A stretch of DNA of 64,000 nucleotides from CAWDMW01 sp963803575 (GCA_963803575.1 CAWDMW010000002.1:1-64000), one strand, 5' to 3'. Shown: positions 26,227 to 35,779, numbered from the stretch's first letter. The notes: generated by a model from the sequence alone, not told the origin. Translations and numbers: made by a program.

Positions 26227-26712
26227 ATGGCACATTATTGTTTGTCGGTTGCGTTTGTTTCATCCCTTGAGCAAGCAGTGCTTGCAAAACGCGATCCAGA
26301 TGAAACTGCGCTAACGCAGCAGGAGGCAAAAGACATATCCGCTGTGCTGGTAAAAGCATTAACGACTAAAGAGCAGAACGCAATGCTTAAAGAATGGGCG
26401 GTTAAGTTCGTAGAAGCGTTTAAGCACTGGACTAGTCTGGAAAACCTTATCTGTTTTTTTGGTAAAGGTAAAATACCGGGCACTATTTTCGGTACACCTT
26501 TTCAGATTAATGATGGAGTTGCGGGAACAGAACAAATACCAATTAACGCGATACATATTGCTATTACGTGTCACTTTCATGCTGACTTTGACAGAGCAGC
26601 TGACCCAAACGCAGCTACTACTGCGTTACAAAGGATCATACACGGTTGTGCTATTCAGCACGCTTATTGCGTGAGTGAGAAGGTACAGATTGCTCTATAT
26701 CCGTTGAAATAA
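26227..26712 (+). CDS. Orphan protein under a tandem palindrome
   Basis: 161 residues, no recognised family and no signal peptide. The N-terminal half is helical (TQQEAKDISAVLVKALTTKEQNAML; WAVKFVEAFKHW); the C-terminal half holds several His and Cys (HIAITCHFHADFD, HGCAIQHAYCV) that might bind metal, though no known motif is complete. The six bases between the second palindrome and the ATG leave no room for a free Shine-Dalgarno, so translation may depend on unfolding of that hairpin or be leaderless. AT-rich; own terminator downstream. Confidence 0.6.
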   Translation: MAHYCLSVAFVSSLEQAVLAKRDPDETALTQQEAKDISAVLVKALTTKEQNAMLKEWAVKFVEAFKHWTSLENLICFFGKGKIPGTIFGTPFQINDGVAGTEQIPINAIHIAITCHFHADFDRAADPNAATTALQRIIHGCAIQHAYCVSEKVQIALYPLK

Positions 26713-26716
26713 GCAC

Positions 26717-26743
26717 TTCCCTCCCAAAAGAGGGAATTTTTTT
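26717..26743 (+). terminator. Rho-independent terminator
   Basis: Stem TTCCCTC/GAGGGAA with loop CCAAAA and seven T. Ends the orphan gene at 26712. Confidence 0.9.
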
Positions 26744-26883
26744 GTCTTTCGTATAAAATAGCCACTCAACACATTGTGCATGAATACATCTAAAAACAAC
26801 ATGTTCGCTACGCTATTTTATGAAGTGTTCCTGCACGTAGCCTTTCTGTTGTACATACCAAGCATCACGCCATACACTACCCT

Positions 26884-27876
26884 ATGGAATCATTACCAGA
26901 ATACCGATTGCTATTGCTGGTTGCCAGTAGCTTAGGCGCTATCATGATAGGGCTACTCTATCCACTGCATCGTATGTTAGGTTACCACCTGCCAGCGCAG
27001 ATGGTGCGGGGTGCTGTAAGCTTTGCCGAAAAACGCTTGAACCGTCAGCATCGTAGTGTTGCAGACAGACGATCCCGTGGTCGGTTGATTGTGATGGTTT
27101 TCACTGCTTTGAGCTTAGTCATTTCAGGTGCCGTATGGTGGGCAAGCGTTTGGATGCCATGGGGATGGTACCTTGAGTTGGCCAGCCTGATATACCTGCT
27201 CCCCTACACTACCTGCCTGTCACCTATATTGATTGCTCGCAAAGCATTACAACGAAAAGATTACTCTGCCATGGCAAGAGCTTTACAACGAATCAGTGCC
27301 AATGATCTGGAACAGGCAGATGGTCATATGTATATTCGCGTGGCTATCACGTATCTTGCACGTGCTTTGCCTCGTTATGTGATTGCACCAAGCCTATGGT
27401 ATCTGCTGGCCGGATTGCCGGGGCTGTTTCTATGCCGCCTACTTAGCTTTATGAGCGACATGATGCCAGCCAGTCATCCGCACTACCGCGCTTTTTCAGC
27501 GGCTGCACATTTTTGGGATCGCATGATGCAAGCTATTCCCGTTAGACTCGCTATGCCGCTGTTATGGATTGGCCTGATCTTTGTTCCCCGCGCTTCACTG
27601 GGCAAAGCGTTGCAAGCCTTTAGCACGCCTAAAGCAGCCGAAGCTCCATCCAATACACGCACATTGCCACTGAGGTTAGCCGCTTACGGTCTGCACATCA
27701 GTTTAGGTGGCACGCGCATGGTGGGAGGCATTTCACGGCCAGACCCATGGATTGGTGACGGCAAAGCACGTTTGGATAAAAGTGATCTCTCACGTTGCCT
27801 GCTGTGGGTAGTTTGCAGTATAGGGCTGTATTTTACGGTAATTAGCGGCTGTTATCTAGCCGTTGCATCATACTAG
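26884..27876 (+). CDS. CobD/CbiB-like membrane protein
   Basis: 330 residues with several hydrophobic spans. It follows the layout of CobD/CbiB, the membrane protein that attaches the aminopropanol arm during cobalamin synthesis: an early YPLHRMLGY in the place of HPVxxMG, ALQRKDYSAMARALQRI, a central GLPGLFLCRLLSFMSDMMP where the family has GLPGA..YRAVNTLDSM, HYRAFSAAAHFWDRMMQAIPVRL, and a late LAAYGLHISLGGTRMVGG. Several core residues differ (for example the NTLDSM block), so it is divergent and may have another job. No other cobalamin gene is near. Confidence 0.6.
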   Translation: MESLPEYRLLLLVASSLGAIMIGLLYPLHRMLGYHLPAQMVRGAVSFAEKRLNRQHRSVADRRSRGRLIVMVFTALSLVISGAVWWASVWMPWGWYLELASLIYLLPYTTCLSPILIARKALQRKDYSAMARALQRISANDLEQADGHMYIRVAITYLARALPRYVIAPSLWYLLAGLPGLFLCRLLSFMSDMMPASHPHYRAFSAAAHFWDRMMQAIPVRLAMPLLWIGLIFVPRASLGKALQAFSTPKAAEAPSNTRTLPLRLAAYGLHISLGGTRMVGGISRPDPWIGDGKARLDKSDLSRCLLWVVCSIGLYFTVISGCYLAVASY

Positions 27877-27885
27877 AGCCAGAAG

Positions 27886-29337
27886 CTACTCTTCATTGAC
27901 CGGCAACGTAATATAGTTTGACTGACCACTGCGAATCACCCGCAGCAGCACATAATCACGACCCGCCTGACGGGCAGTGTCAATCGCGTCTTTTATATCA
28001 TCAATAGATGCAATATTTCGCTGATTCACACCGGCAATCACATCGCGCTGCTTTAGTCCACGTTTTGCTGCCTCACTATTTTTTTCTACAGCTGTGACCA
28101 ATACACCCGAAACATTTTTCTTCAGTTCCAGCTTTTGGCGATCCGCTGACGTTAGTGGCGCTAGATACATCCCCGAGAGCAACGTACCAGGTTTACTCTG
28201 ATCTTGTGCAGGTGCTGGCATATCTTGTGACTGCTGTTCTTCCTGAGGAAATTCTCCAAGCGTGAGCTTGATGCGCTTTCTTTGCCCTTCACGCCAGACA
28301 CTGACACTCACAACATCACCTACAGGTGTTTGAGCCACCATGCGTGGAAGCATTCGCATTTCTTTCACAGGCTTGCCATTAAATGAGATAACAATGTCAC
28401 CGGGCTGAATGCTTGCCTTTGCTGCCGGACTGTCCGGGGTAATCTCAAGCACTAATGCACCCATTGGCTTAGCCAGACCTAAACTCTCGGCAATTTCTTC
28501 CGTCACATGCTGAATCTTCACGCCCAGCCATCCACGGTAAGCACGTCCATGCTCACGTAGCTGATCTAAAATAGGCTTCGCCATGGCTGAGGGAATCGCA
28601 AAGCCAATACCTACATTTCCACCAGATGGGGAGAAAATCGCAGTATTTACGCCAATTACTTCCCCGCGTTGGTTAAACATAGGCCCGCCGGAATTGCCTC
28701 GATTAATGGCGGCATCTGTTTGCAGGAAGTCATCAAACGGCCCTGCATTAATATTGCGTGAACGCGCAGAGATAATACCCGCTGTTACGGTACTACCTAG
28801 CCCAAACGGGTTACCTATCGCAATAATCCAGTCACCCACCCGCATAGCATCAGAATTACCAAACTGCACGTAAGCGAGTGGTTTTTCAGGCGTTACTTTC
28901 AGCAACGCTAAATCCGTTTTGGGATCGCGCCCGACAACGGTTGCTTCCAGTTTGCGATCATCTGAAAACAACACGTAAATTTCACTTGCCTGAGCAATCA
29001 CATGATTATTAGTCACCACGTAACCGTCAGGATCAATAACGAAACCGGAACCTAGTGAGTTAACTTCCTGATTTTCAGGCTGCATTTGCTCTAACGGAAA
29101 CCCAAAGCGTTCTAAAAACTTTTCAAGCTCTTTGCGTCGTTCATCTTCCATCCCCTGAGGTAAGCCAGGTGCTGTGGGTGCGGATAGTGATTGCACTTTC
29201 TGGGTCGTAGAAATATTCACCACAGCAGGTAAAGCGCGCTCCACAACAGGTGCAAAACTTTCTAAAGCCATGGCAGGTGACGCACATAGCAGTATGCATA
29301 TCGTCAGGATGCTATGAAGATGACGGACTATAGGCAT
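27886..29337 (-). CDS. degP: Periplasmic serine protease of the DegP/DegQ (Do) family
   Basis: 483 residues: signal peptide cut near AMA-LE, trypsin-like domain with triad His in VTNNHVI, Asp in DPKTDLALLKV and Ser in GNSGGPMFN, then two PDZ domains (about 275-365 and 395-480). It degrades or refolds damaged envelope proteins. SD AAAGGAAAAG sits just after the hflC stop, so it is the third gene of the hflK-hflC-degP operon, an arrangement known in alphaproteobacteria. mucD/degQ are alternative names. Confidence 0.93.
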   Translation of the reverse strand: MPIVRHLHSILTICILLCASPAMALESFAPVVERALPAVVNISTTQKVQSLSAPTAPGLPQGMEDERRKELEKFLERFGFPLEQMQPENQEVNSLGSGFVIDPDGYVVTNNHVIAQASEIYVLFSDDRKLEATVVGRDPKTDLALLKVTPEKPLAYVQFGNSDAMRVGDWIIAIGNPFGLGSTVTAGIISARSRNINAGPFDDFLQTDAAINRGNSGGPMFNQRGEVIGVNTAIFSPSGGNVGIGFAIPSAMAKPILDQLREHGRAYRGWLGVKIQHVTEEIAESLGLAKPMGALVLEITPDSPAAKASIQPGDIVISFNGKPVKEMRMLPRMVAQTPVGDVVSVSVWREGQRKRIKLTLGEFPQEEQQSQDMPAPAQDQSKPGTLLSGMYLAPLTSADRQKLELKKNVSGVLVTAVEKNSEAAKRGLKQRDVIAGVNQRNIASIDDIKDAIDTARQAGRDYVLLRVIRSGQSNYITLPVNEE

Positions 29338-29350
29338 AATGTCTTTTCCT

Positions 29351-30358
29351 TTACTGCTCGAAATGCTTCAAAAATGAGTGATTAGGAGACAAAATCATAG
29401 TCGTATCATTCTTACCCAGTGTTTTGCGGTAGGCTTGCAGTCCTCGATAAAATTCAAAAAACTCAATATCTTTACCAAATGCTTCAGCAAAGATACGTGT
29501 AGCCTCCGCGTCACCTTCCCCTCGCAATAACTCTGATTTACGATTAGCTTCGGCAAGCAAAATGGTGCGTTCCTTGTCTGCTTCCGAGCGGATGATTTGC
29601 GAAGCCTTCTGTCCCTCTGCACGAAAACGCTCTGCCACTTTTTGTCGGTCTGAACGCATTCTGTTATAAATAGGCGTACTTGTTTCCGGCGGCAGATCAG
29701 TACGAACGATACGCACATCCACAATATCAATCCCGAAACCACCACGATCCTTAGTGGCTGATGCCTCGTCTGTTTCATCACTAGCAGGCAAGTTGTCTGT
29801 TAATGTGTCATCAACAACCAGATCAAGTTCCGGCACATCTAACCCTGCTTCTTCAGGGGCAATACGTTTCCCCCCAACCACCATGCTTTTACCAGCAGCA
29901 AGGCGTGAGACGTTATCGCGAATATTATCCATGATTTTTGAGCGCTTCGGTGACAAAAGGGTGCTTAAATTTTCGCGCCCCATTACTTCACGCAACGATG
30001 TCTCTAAAATATTTTCCAATCTGGAATTCATTACACGTTCTGTGCGAACGGTTTGATAAAAACGCAGTGGGTTTGTCACCTGATAGGTCACGTATGCATC
30101 CACAACCAAGCGATCCTGATCTTCCAAAATCACAGTTTCAGGTTCTGCATTAAATGTGAGCAGGCGACGATCAAACACTTCAACATCATCAACCAGCGGC
30201 ACTTTAAACTGCAACCCGGGTTCCGTTACCATTTTTACGGGTTTTCCAAAACGTAGCACCAGTGCCTGTTGCGTTTGGTCAATAATGAAAAACGCATTAG
30301 AGATGATATTAAAGAGAATAAATGCCCCAAACATGAGACCTATGGTACGAGCTGACAT
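29351..30358 (-). CDS. hflC: FtsH modulator HflC (SPFH domain)
   Basis: 335 residues from MSARTIGLMFG. One N-terminal membrane span (about 5-27) and a periplasmic SPFH/band-7 domain: QALVLRFGKPV, EPGLQFKVPLVDDVEVFD, then a charged variable insert with many Asp/Glu (about 190-235) and the closing GEGDAEATRIFAEAFGKD. With HflK it forms the large cage around FtsH that limits its access to membrane proteins. The ribosome site GGAGAA is formed by the last codons of hflK; only four bases separate the genes. Confidence 0.95.
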   Translation of the reverse strand: MSARTIGLMFGAFILFNIISNAFFIIDQTQQALVLRFGKPVKMVTEPGLQFKVPLVDDVEVFDRRLLTFNAEPETVILEDQDRLVVDAYVTYQVTNPLRFYQTVRTERVMNSRLENILETSLREVMGRENLSTLLSPKRSKIMDNIRDNVSRLAAGKSMVVGGKRIAPEEAGLDVPELDLVVDDTLTDNLPASDETDEASATKDRGGFGIDIVDVRIVRTDLPPETSTPIYNRMRSDRQKVAERFRAEGQKASQIIRSEADKERTILLAEANRKSELLRGEGDAEATRIFAEAFGKDIEFFEFYRGLQAYRKTLGKNDTTMILSPNHSFLKHFEQ

Positions 30359-30362
30359 AGAC

Positions 30363-31490
30363 TTATTCTCCTTTTTTCTTCGTTGTGCGACGATTTTGTA
30401 GCTCTGGTAATGGCAAGTATGGAGTAACCCCGTTACCCGCTTTGTCATCAATAATCATCTTATTCATGCCATCCAACACATCTTCCATAGTTTCCAGATA
30501 GAGGCGTTTACGCGTCACGTCACGTGCCTGACTATATTCCTCATAGATGGAAGCAAAGCGCCCTGCTTCCCCTTTCGCCTTGGATACGTTCGCCTGTTTA
30601 TATCCTTGTGCATCCTTAATCATTTTCTCAGCCTGCCCTTGCGCCACTGGAATGATACCGTCACGATATTTACGTGCTTCGTTTTGCAACGTTTCCTTTT
30701 CTTGTTGTGCAGACAAGACGTCAATGAAGGCATCTACCACTGGTTCAGGTGCATCTACAGCAAGCAGGTTGACCTGATAAATCTCAATACCGGTTTTATA
30801 CTCGTCAAGAATCTGTTGCATTAACTGCTTGGTATCTTGCGCGATGGCCTGACGTTTGTCTGATAAGGCCAGTGACAAGGGAGTATTCCCCATCACTTCA
30901 CGCATAGCTGTCTCTGCAATGGGCTTAACCACCATGTTGGGTGCGCGAAGATTAAACAGATACCGCATAGCATCTTTGATACGCCACTGAACCTCAAACT
31001 GCACACTCACCAGATTCTTGTCACCGGTCAGCATCAGGCTTTCTTCGGGCAAATTGCGGCGATCCCCGTTAAAGCCGCTTTGGAATCCAATTTCTTCGCG
31101 GTTAATCGTCGTCACTTTAGGCGTGTAGGCCACTTCTACCGGATAGGGCAGATGATAATTCAGTCCCGGCTCACTTTCGCGAGCAAATTCACCGAACCGC
31201 AACACAACGCCCTGCTCATCCGCATCAACGCGGTAAATCCCCGAAGCCAGCCATAATCCAACAAGAATCAATCCAATGAACAAAAACGGTTTATAGTTGC
31301 GTCTACCACCGGTGCCATTACCGCCACCCATGGAGTTGCGAAGTGCCTCACGGAAACGTTGCAGGATATCTTCTATATCTTTCTGGTCACGATGATTACC
31401 GCCGCCGCCAGATGGTTTACCCCCCCCTGGCTGGCCACTACCTGGTGTGGAACCCCATGGCCCCCGATTTCCGCCTTTATTCCAGGACAT
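30363..31490 (-). CDS. hflK: FtsH modulator HflK (SPFH domain)
   Basis: 375 residues. A cytoplasmic Gly/Pro/Asn-rich N-terminus (about 1-45), one membrane span (about 68-84), then the SPFH domain (DEQGVVLRFGEFARESEPGLNYHLPYPVE) and a long C-terminal coiled helix (AQQEKETLQNEARKYRDGIIPVAQG). Partner of HflC in the FtsH supercomplex; ftsH itself is at 45226-47172. GAGAGGAT is a strong ribosome site. First gene of the hflK-hflC-degP operon. Confidence 0.95.
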   Translation of the reverse strand: MSWNKGGNRGPWGSTPGSGQPGGGKPSGGGGNHRDQKDIEDILQRFREALRNSMGGGNGTGGRRNYKPFLFIGLILVGLWLASGIYRVDADEQGVVLRFGEFARESEPGLNYHLPYPVEVAYTPKVTTINREEIGFQSGFNGDRRNLPEESLMLTGDKNLVSVQFEVQWRIKDAMRYLFNLRAPNMVVKPIAETAMREVMGNTPLSLALSDKRQAIAQDTKQLMQQILDEYKTGIEIYQVNLLAVDAPEPVVDAFIDVLSAQQEKETLQNEARKYRDGIIPVAQGQAEKMIKDAQGYKQANVSKAKGEAGRFASIYEEYSQARDVTRKRLYLETMEDVLDGMNKMIIDDKAGNGVTPYLPLPELQNRRTTKKKGE

Positions 31491-31570
31491 ACCCGATCCT
31501 CTCTTGATTTTACCGTATTGCTATTGGTGTGACAGATGTATATAAGATGATGCAACCCTATTTTGCAAGT

Positions 31571-32632
31571 ATGACGCACGCTATTACCGAAAAAGATATT
31601 TATCGCTATCTTCATCACATTATTGACCCTGTGAGTGGCACATCTATCGTGGAAGCAAAACTGGTTAGCGGCATTGTGATTAAGGGAAGCGCTGTTGGGC
31701 TGATGCTGGATATCGCACCAGACACCTACAATGCGCGCGAACCCATTGGACGCGCGATTGAAGAAATGCTGATACAAGTGGAAGGGATAGAAAAAGTTAC
31801 GCCTGTCATGACGGCTTCCAGCGCCCCATCAGAAAGCACCTCCTCGCCTGCCAAGCGTGCTACGTGGAACTTAACGCCTATCCCGCATGTGAAGCGGGTT
31901 ATTGCCGTGATGTCTGGCAAAGGAGGAGTAGGAAAATCCCTCACCACTGCATTGCTAGCACGTGCATTTCACGAGCAAGGCTTGCGTGTTGGGATATTGG
32001 ACGCAGATATTCAGGGGGCTTCCATTGCCCATATGTTTGGACTGACGCAGCAACCAGATTATGATGATAATCAAATCATCCCACCCATTGCTGGCGGCAT
32101 TGCCTGCTTATCTATGGGGATGTTGCTTGGCTCAGATCAGGCTGCCATCATGCGCGGGGCGATGGTCAGCAAAGCATTACGTCAGTTTGCCCGTTCGGCG
32201 CGGTGGGGAACCGCAGAAAATCCGCTGGATCTTCTGCTGATAGACACTCCTCCCGGCACAGGTGATGTGCATTTAAGCCTGATGCAGCAAATTCCTTTAG
32301 CGTATCAGGGCGGTGGTGCTATTATTGTAACCACCCCGCAGCCTGTCGCCACTATAGACGCCCAAAAATGCGCCATCATGCTGCAAAAAACCCATACCCC
32401 TCTGCTTGGCATCATTGAGAATATGAGTTACTGGCAGGATGATTCAGGCAACCACCATACTCTGTTCGGTGAAGGCGGCGGCGCAACGTTGGCAGCCGAT
32501 ACCAACGCACCCTTGCTAGGCAATATTCCCCTACAACAACATTGGCGGGAATCCGCTGACGCAGGGCAATGCGCTACGTTAGATGTTAGCGCAACAGCGT
32601 GGGAGCGGGTAGCCAGCCAATTACTACCCTAA
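31571..32632 (+). CDS. mrp: Mrp/NBP35-family ATPase lacking the CxxC pair
   Basis: 353 residues from MTHAITEKDIYRYL, which matches the usual Mrp start; GTG at 31529 would add 14 residues. N-terminal MIP18/DUF59 domain (IIDPVSGTSIVEAKLVSGI), then a deviant Walker P-loop ATPase: SGKGGVGKSLTTALLA, DADIQGASIAHMFG, DTPPGTGDVHLSL, VTTPQPVATIDA. Members carry and insert Fe-S clusters. Where most Mrp proteins have ENMSYxxCPxC, this one reads ENMSYWQDDSGNH, with neither cysteine. Divergent from hflK; its stop overlaps the lysK stop (CTAA). Confidence 0.92.
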   Translation: MTHAITEKDIYRYLHHIIDPVSGTSIVEAKLVSGIVIKGSAVGLMLDIAPDTYNAREPIGRAIEEMLIQVEGIEKVTPVMTASSAPSESTSSPAKRATWNLTPIPHVKRVIAVMSGKGGVGKSLTTALLARAFHEQGLRVGILDADIQGASIAHMFGLTQQPDYDDNQIIPPIAGGIACLSMGMLLGSDQAAIMRGAMVSKALRQFARSARWGTAENPLDLLLIDTPPGTGDVHLSLMQQIPLAYQGGGAIIVTTPQPVATIDAQKCAIMLQKTHTPLLGIIENMSYWQDDSGNHHTLFGEGGGATLAADTNAPLLGNIPLQQHWRESADAGQCATLDVSATAWERVASQLLP

Positions 32633-34197
32633 CGCCTCAACGCTTCTTCAATTAATGCGGCGGTTTCCTGCGTACCATATAGTGCGATAAAGGAACCCAT
32701 ACGAGGGCCTTGCGTTTGGCCGAGCAACACTTCGTACAGGCAGCTAAACCAGCTACGCATCGGATCAAAACCATGTTCGCGACCAATGCGATATATCTCA
32801 TCTTGCAATGTGCTGGATTGCTGCTCGCCTGCCATGTCCCCTTGCAGTGATTCCAGCAATTCGCGTAATGCATCACGCTCATGTGCTTCAGGACTGCGGA
32901 ATTGTTTATGCGGCTTGATGAAATCTTCATAGTAGCGCACCGCATATCCGGCTAACTCATAGAGAAACCCATGGCTTTCAGGGGTTGCTTGTGGAATATA
33001 GCGTTTAATAAAGCCCCATAGCACCGCTTTGTCTTCCGGATTGCAGGCACTGGCCAGATTCAGCAGCAGAGAAAACGAAATATCCGCCTGCCCTAACGCA
33101 GGCACGTTGCCTCCATGAATTGCCCAGACGGGGTTATCCATTTGCTTAACCGTATCTTCCTGCTCATGGTATTTTCCAACAAATGTCACATACTCATCTA
33201 CTGCTTTAGGAATCACGTCAAAATGCAACCGTTTAGCTTTCTTCGGTGATTGAAACATATACAGTGCCAGACTTTCCTGCGGTGCGTAAGCCAGCCATTC
33301 TTCCAGTGAGATACCATTCCCTTTAGATTTAGAGATTTTCTGGCCGTCTTTATCAAGGAATAACTCGTAATGATATTGTTGCGGTGGAGTACCACCCAAA
33401 ATCTTACAAATAGCCGAATAAATCTTGCCATTTACCAGATGGTCTTTACCATACATTTCAAAGTCCACGCCCAATGCTGCCCAGCGCATACCGAAGTCTG
33501 GCTTCCACTGCAATTTGCATTGGCCTCCTGTCACCGACATGGTGACGTCTTGGCCATCTTCTTCAAACGTAATTGTACTATCTTGTGCATTCACTGCTTT
33601 CATCGGTACGTAAAGTACCTTACCCGTGGTAGATGAAATGGGCAAAAAGGGACTATAGGTACGTTGCCTGTCAGCCCCTAAAGTTGGCAGCATCACATCC
33701 ATAATGTCATCGTAACGCGTGACTGCCAGCCGTAACACATCATCAAATGTACCATTTTGGTAACAGTCGGTGGCAGAGTAAAATTCATAAGCAAACCCAA
33801 AGCGATCAAGAAAGTCTTTTAGGCGATGATTCATATGATCCCCGTAACTTTCGTGGGTGCCAAACGGATCAGGCACGGCACTCAGGGGCTGATCCAGATA
33901 TTGCGTGACCAAATCAGGGTTTGGAATATTGTCAGGTACTTTGCGCAGGCCGTCCATATCATCTGAAAAACAAATCAGCTTTACCGGTATACCACTAATC
34001 TCCTGCAACGCGCGCATCACCATGGTTGTGCGCGCAACTTCGCCAAATGTGCCAATATGTGGCAGACCGGAAGGGCCATAACCTGTTTCAAATAACACAT
34101 AGTCATTACGGCATTGTCCTGACTCAAAGCGTTGCTTCAACGCGTATGCTTCCTGAAAGACCCAGTTCTTTGGTTGCGCGGTGGTGGACTGATTCAT
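32629..34197 (-). CDS. lysK: Lysine--tRNA ligase, class I
   Basis: 522 residues from MNQSTTAQP, with GCAGGGT as ribosome site. Charges tRNA-Lys. It is the class I type (archaea, spirochaetes, most alphaproteobacteria) and unrelated to the class II LysS: Rossmann fold with the HIGH-like GPSGLPHIGTF, and KMSKS-like KISKSKGNGI near residue 280. C-terminal helical anticodon-binding domain is full length. Convergent with mrp. Confidence 0.96.
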   Translation of the reverse strand: MNQSTTAQPKNWVFQEAYALKQRFESGQCRNDYVLFETGYGPSGLPHIGTFGEVARTTMVMRALQEISGIPVKLICFSDDMDGLRKVPDNIPNPDLVTQYLDQPLSAVPDPFGTHESYGDHMNHRLKDFLDRFGFAYEFYSATDCYQNGTFDDVLRLAVTRYDDIMDVMLPTLGADRQRTYSPFLPISSTTGKVLYVPMKAVNAQDSTITFEEDGQDVTMSVTGGQCKLQWKPDFGMRWAALGVDFEMYGKDHLVNGKIYSAICKILGGTPPQQYHYELFLDKDGQKISKSKGNGISLEEWLAYAPQESLALYMFQSPKKAKRLHFDVIPKAVDEYVTFVGKYHEQEDTVKQMDNPVWAIHGGNVPALGQADISFSLLLNLASACNPEDKAVLWGFIKRYIPQATPESHGFLYELAGYAVRYYEDFIKPHKQFRSPEAHERDALRELLESLQGDMAGEQQSSTLQDEIYRIGREHGFDPMRSWFSCLYEVLLGQTQGPRMGSFIALYGTQETAALIEEALRR

Positions 34198-34381
34198 CGT
34201 ATGGTACCCTGCTATCATTCTGGTATGTATTTGTACGGGTGTCTGGTATAACGGGATGGTACGCAGAAAGCAAATAGGATGTAAAATACACAATAATTGC
34301 TAATTATGTGACTTTTTACTTTATCATTTGTGCAGGGTTGCTATATTCACCGGATTCTTAACAGTAATGGAACTAATTGTA

Positions 34382-35719
34382 ATGGGCATGTTCGGCAGAA
34401 GCATTTTCTTTTTCACGCTTTTCATGGCAGCACCGATCGTTGCCAGCGCACAAACCGTTTTCATGGTACAGCTTGGTACATTTGAGACAGAGAAAGAAGC
34501 ACAGCAGCATTGGAAGAAACTATCTAACGAGTTTCCTAACCTGTTTGATGATTTACGCTACACGCCTAATGAAATTGTGATGCGTCCTGATAACTTCATT
34601 ACCTACCGGACGCAAGCAGGGCCAGTTGCAACACGTGAAGATGCACAGGATATTTGTGTGACTGTGCTGGAAGAAGGCTATGAATGCTATGTTGCTGAAA
34701 CGGCGATGTTCTATAGTGACTCTCAGGAAGTGACAACGGCCAGCCCGAAGGCGGCTCCTAAAGCACCCGTAACTCCTGCGCCGGCTCCTGCGCCCGTTGT
34801 TAAAACACCAGCAGCAAAAACACCGACACCGGCAGCATCTCAGCCCATACCAGCGAAACAAAGCACGCCAACTCCTTCCGCAACACCGGGTTCAGCAGGC
34901 TCACCAAGCGTGAATGTCTCTGCTGCACCTAAAGTTCGCACTGTAGGCGTGCCAGCCAATGCCGGACGTGGTACGATTGCCGTGGAAGAAGCCATCCCCG
35001 TGCCGCTGTCTGCTTCTGGTAAACGTAACCCCTACCTTGAGCGCAATAATCGCTTGATGGATGCGCATCCAAGTGATAGCACACGCATCAGTTCTTTCTG
35101 GGCAGATATTGCTTACTTCACTAGTGAAACTGCCGCAGCGCAATATGTGAAAGTGTTGAAAGCACGTGACCCGCTACTGCCAAGTAAATTGCGGATTCGT
35201 ATCACTCGCCCTTACAAGAACGTGAAAGGATTACAACGTCTGTCACTGCGTATGGGGCCTTTTGTGACTACACGTCCTATACGCCGCCTTTGCGCGTTGA
35301 CACGTAAAGACAATCTGCGTTGCAGAGCCGTGAAAGACCTTGGTGGATCTGTGAATTACCGTAGCCGTTATGATAATATGCCGGCTAAAGCAAAACGTAC
35401 TCGCCGCTATTCTTCTTACCAGCAACAGCGCAATGAAGCCAAACAACGCTCACGCGCCAAAAGTGGAAATAATTACTTTGTGCAGTTAGGATCATTCCTA
35501 TCTTCCCGCGCAGCACAGGATAAATGGTCAGAGTTATCTACACGTCATGGTCGCCTGTTAAATAATGTCACTAATGACATTAAACCACCCGCTCGTGGAA
35601 GCACGGCCAGCCGCCTGTTCCGGTTACGTGCGGGGCCCTACAGTGATTTTAGTGCGGCTACTGCTTTATGCCAAAGTTTGAAATCACAGGGAACACTTTG
35701 CATAGTGGTAAAACAGTAA
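34382..35719 (+). CDS. Exported protein with three SPOR-like domains
   Basis: About 445 residues from the ATG at 34382 (GGAA upstream; the start at 34388 is also possible). Signal peptide ends near VASAQ. Three related modules follow: VFMVQLGTFETEKEAQQHW..., FWADIAYFTSETAAAQYV... and YFVQLGSFLSSRAAQDKW.... Each has the SPOR start (V/A-x-L-G/Y-x-F), a later (R)xGP and a pair of cysteines in about the same place. A long Pro/Ala/Thr linker separates modules one and two. SPOR domains bind glycan strands stripped of stem peptides at division sites, so a cell-envelope or septal role is likely. Monocistronic. Confidence 0.82.
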   Translation: MGMFGRSIFFFTLFMAAPIVASAQTVFMVQLGTFETEKEAQQHWKKLSNEFPNLFDDLRYTPNEIVMRPDNFITYRTQAGPVATREDAQDICVTVLEEGYECYVAETAMFYSDSQEVTTASPKAAPKAPVTPAPAPAPVVKTPAAKTPTPAASQPIPAKQSTPTPSATPGSAGSPSVNVSAAPKVRTVGVPANAGRGTIAVEEAIPVPLSASGKRNPYLERNNRLMDAHPSDSTRISSFWADIAYFTSETAAAQYVKVLKARDPLLPSKLRIRITRPYKNVKGLQRLSLRMGPFVTTRPIRRLCALTRKDNLRCRAVKDLGGSVNYRSRYDNMPAKAKRTRRYSSYQQQRNEAKQRSRAKSGNNYFVQLGSFLSSRAAQDKWSELSTRHGRLLNNVTNDIKPPARGSTASRLFRLRAGPYSDFSAATALCQSLKSQGTLCIVVKQ

Positions 35720-35730
35720 TTGTCTTTTAA

Positions 35731-35769
35731 AAACCGGACTGCGTAATGTACACGCAGTCCGGTTTCTTT
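35731..35769 (+). terminator. Strong rho-independent terminator
   Basis: Perfect 14-bp stem, AAACCGGACTGCGT with its complement, loop of seven bases, then CTTT. The A-run on the left makes it probably bidirectional, also ending mutL coming from the right. Confidence 0.9.
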
Positions 35770-35779
35770 GTGAGATGCG

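Noticed and set aside
29351..30358. Charged insert in HflC as an oddity
   Set aside because: E. coli HflC has a similar variable insert at the same place.
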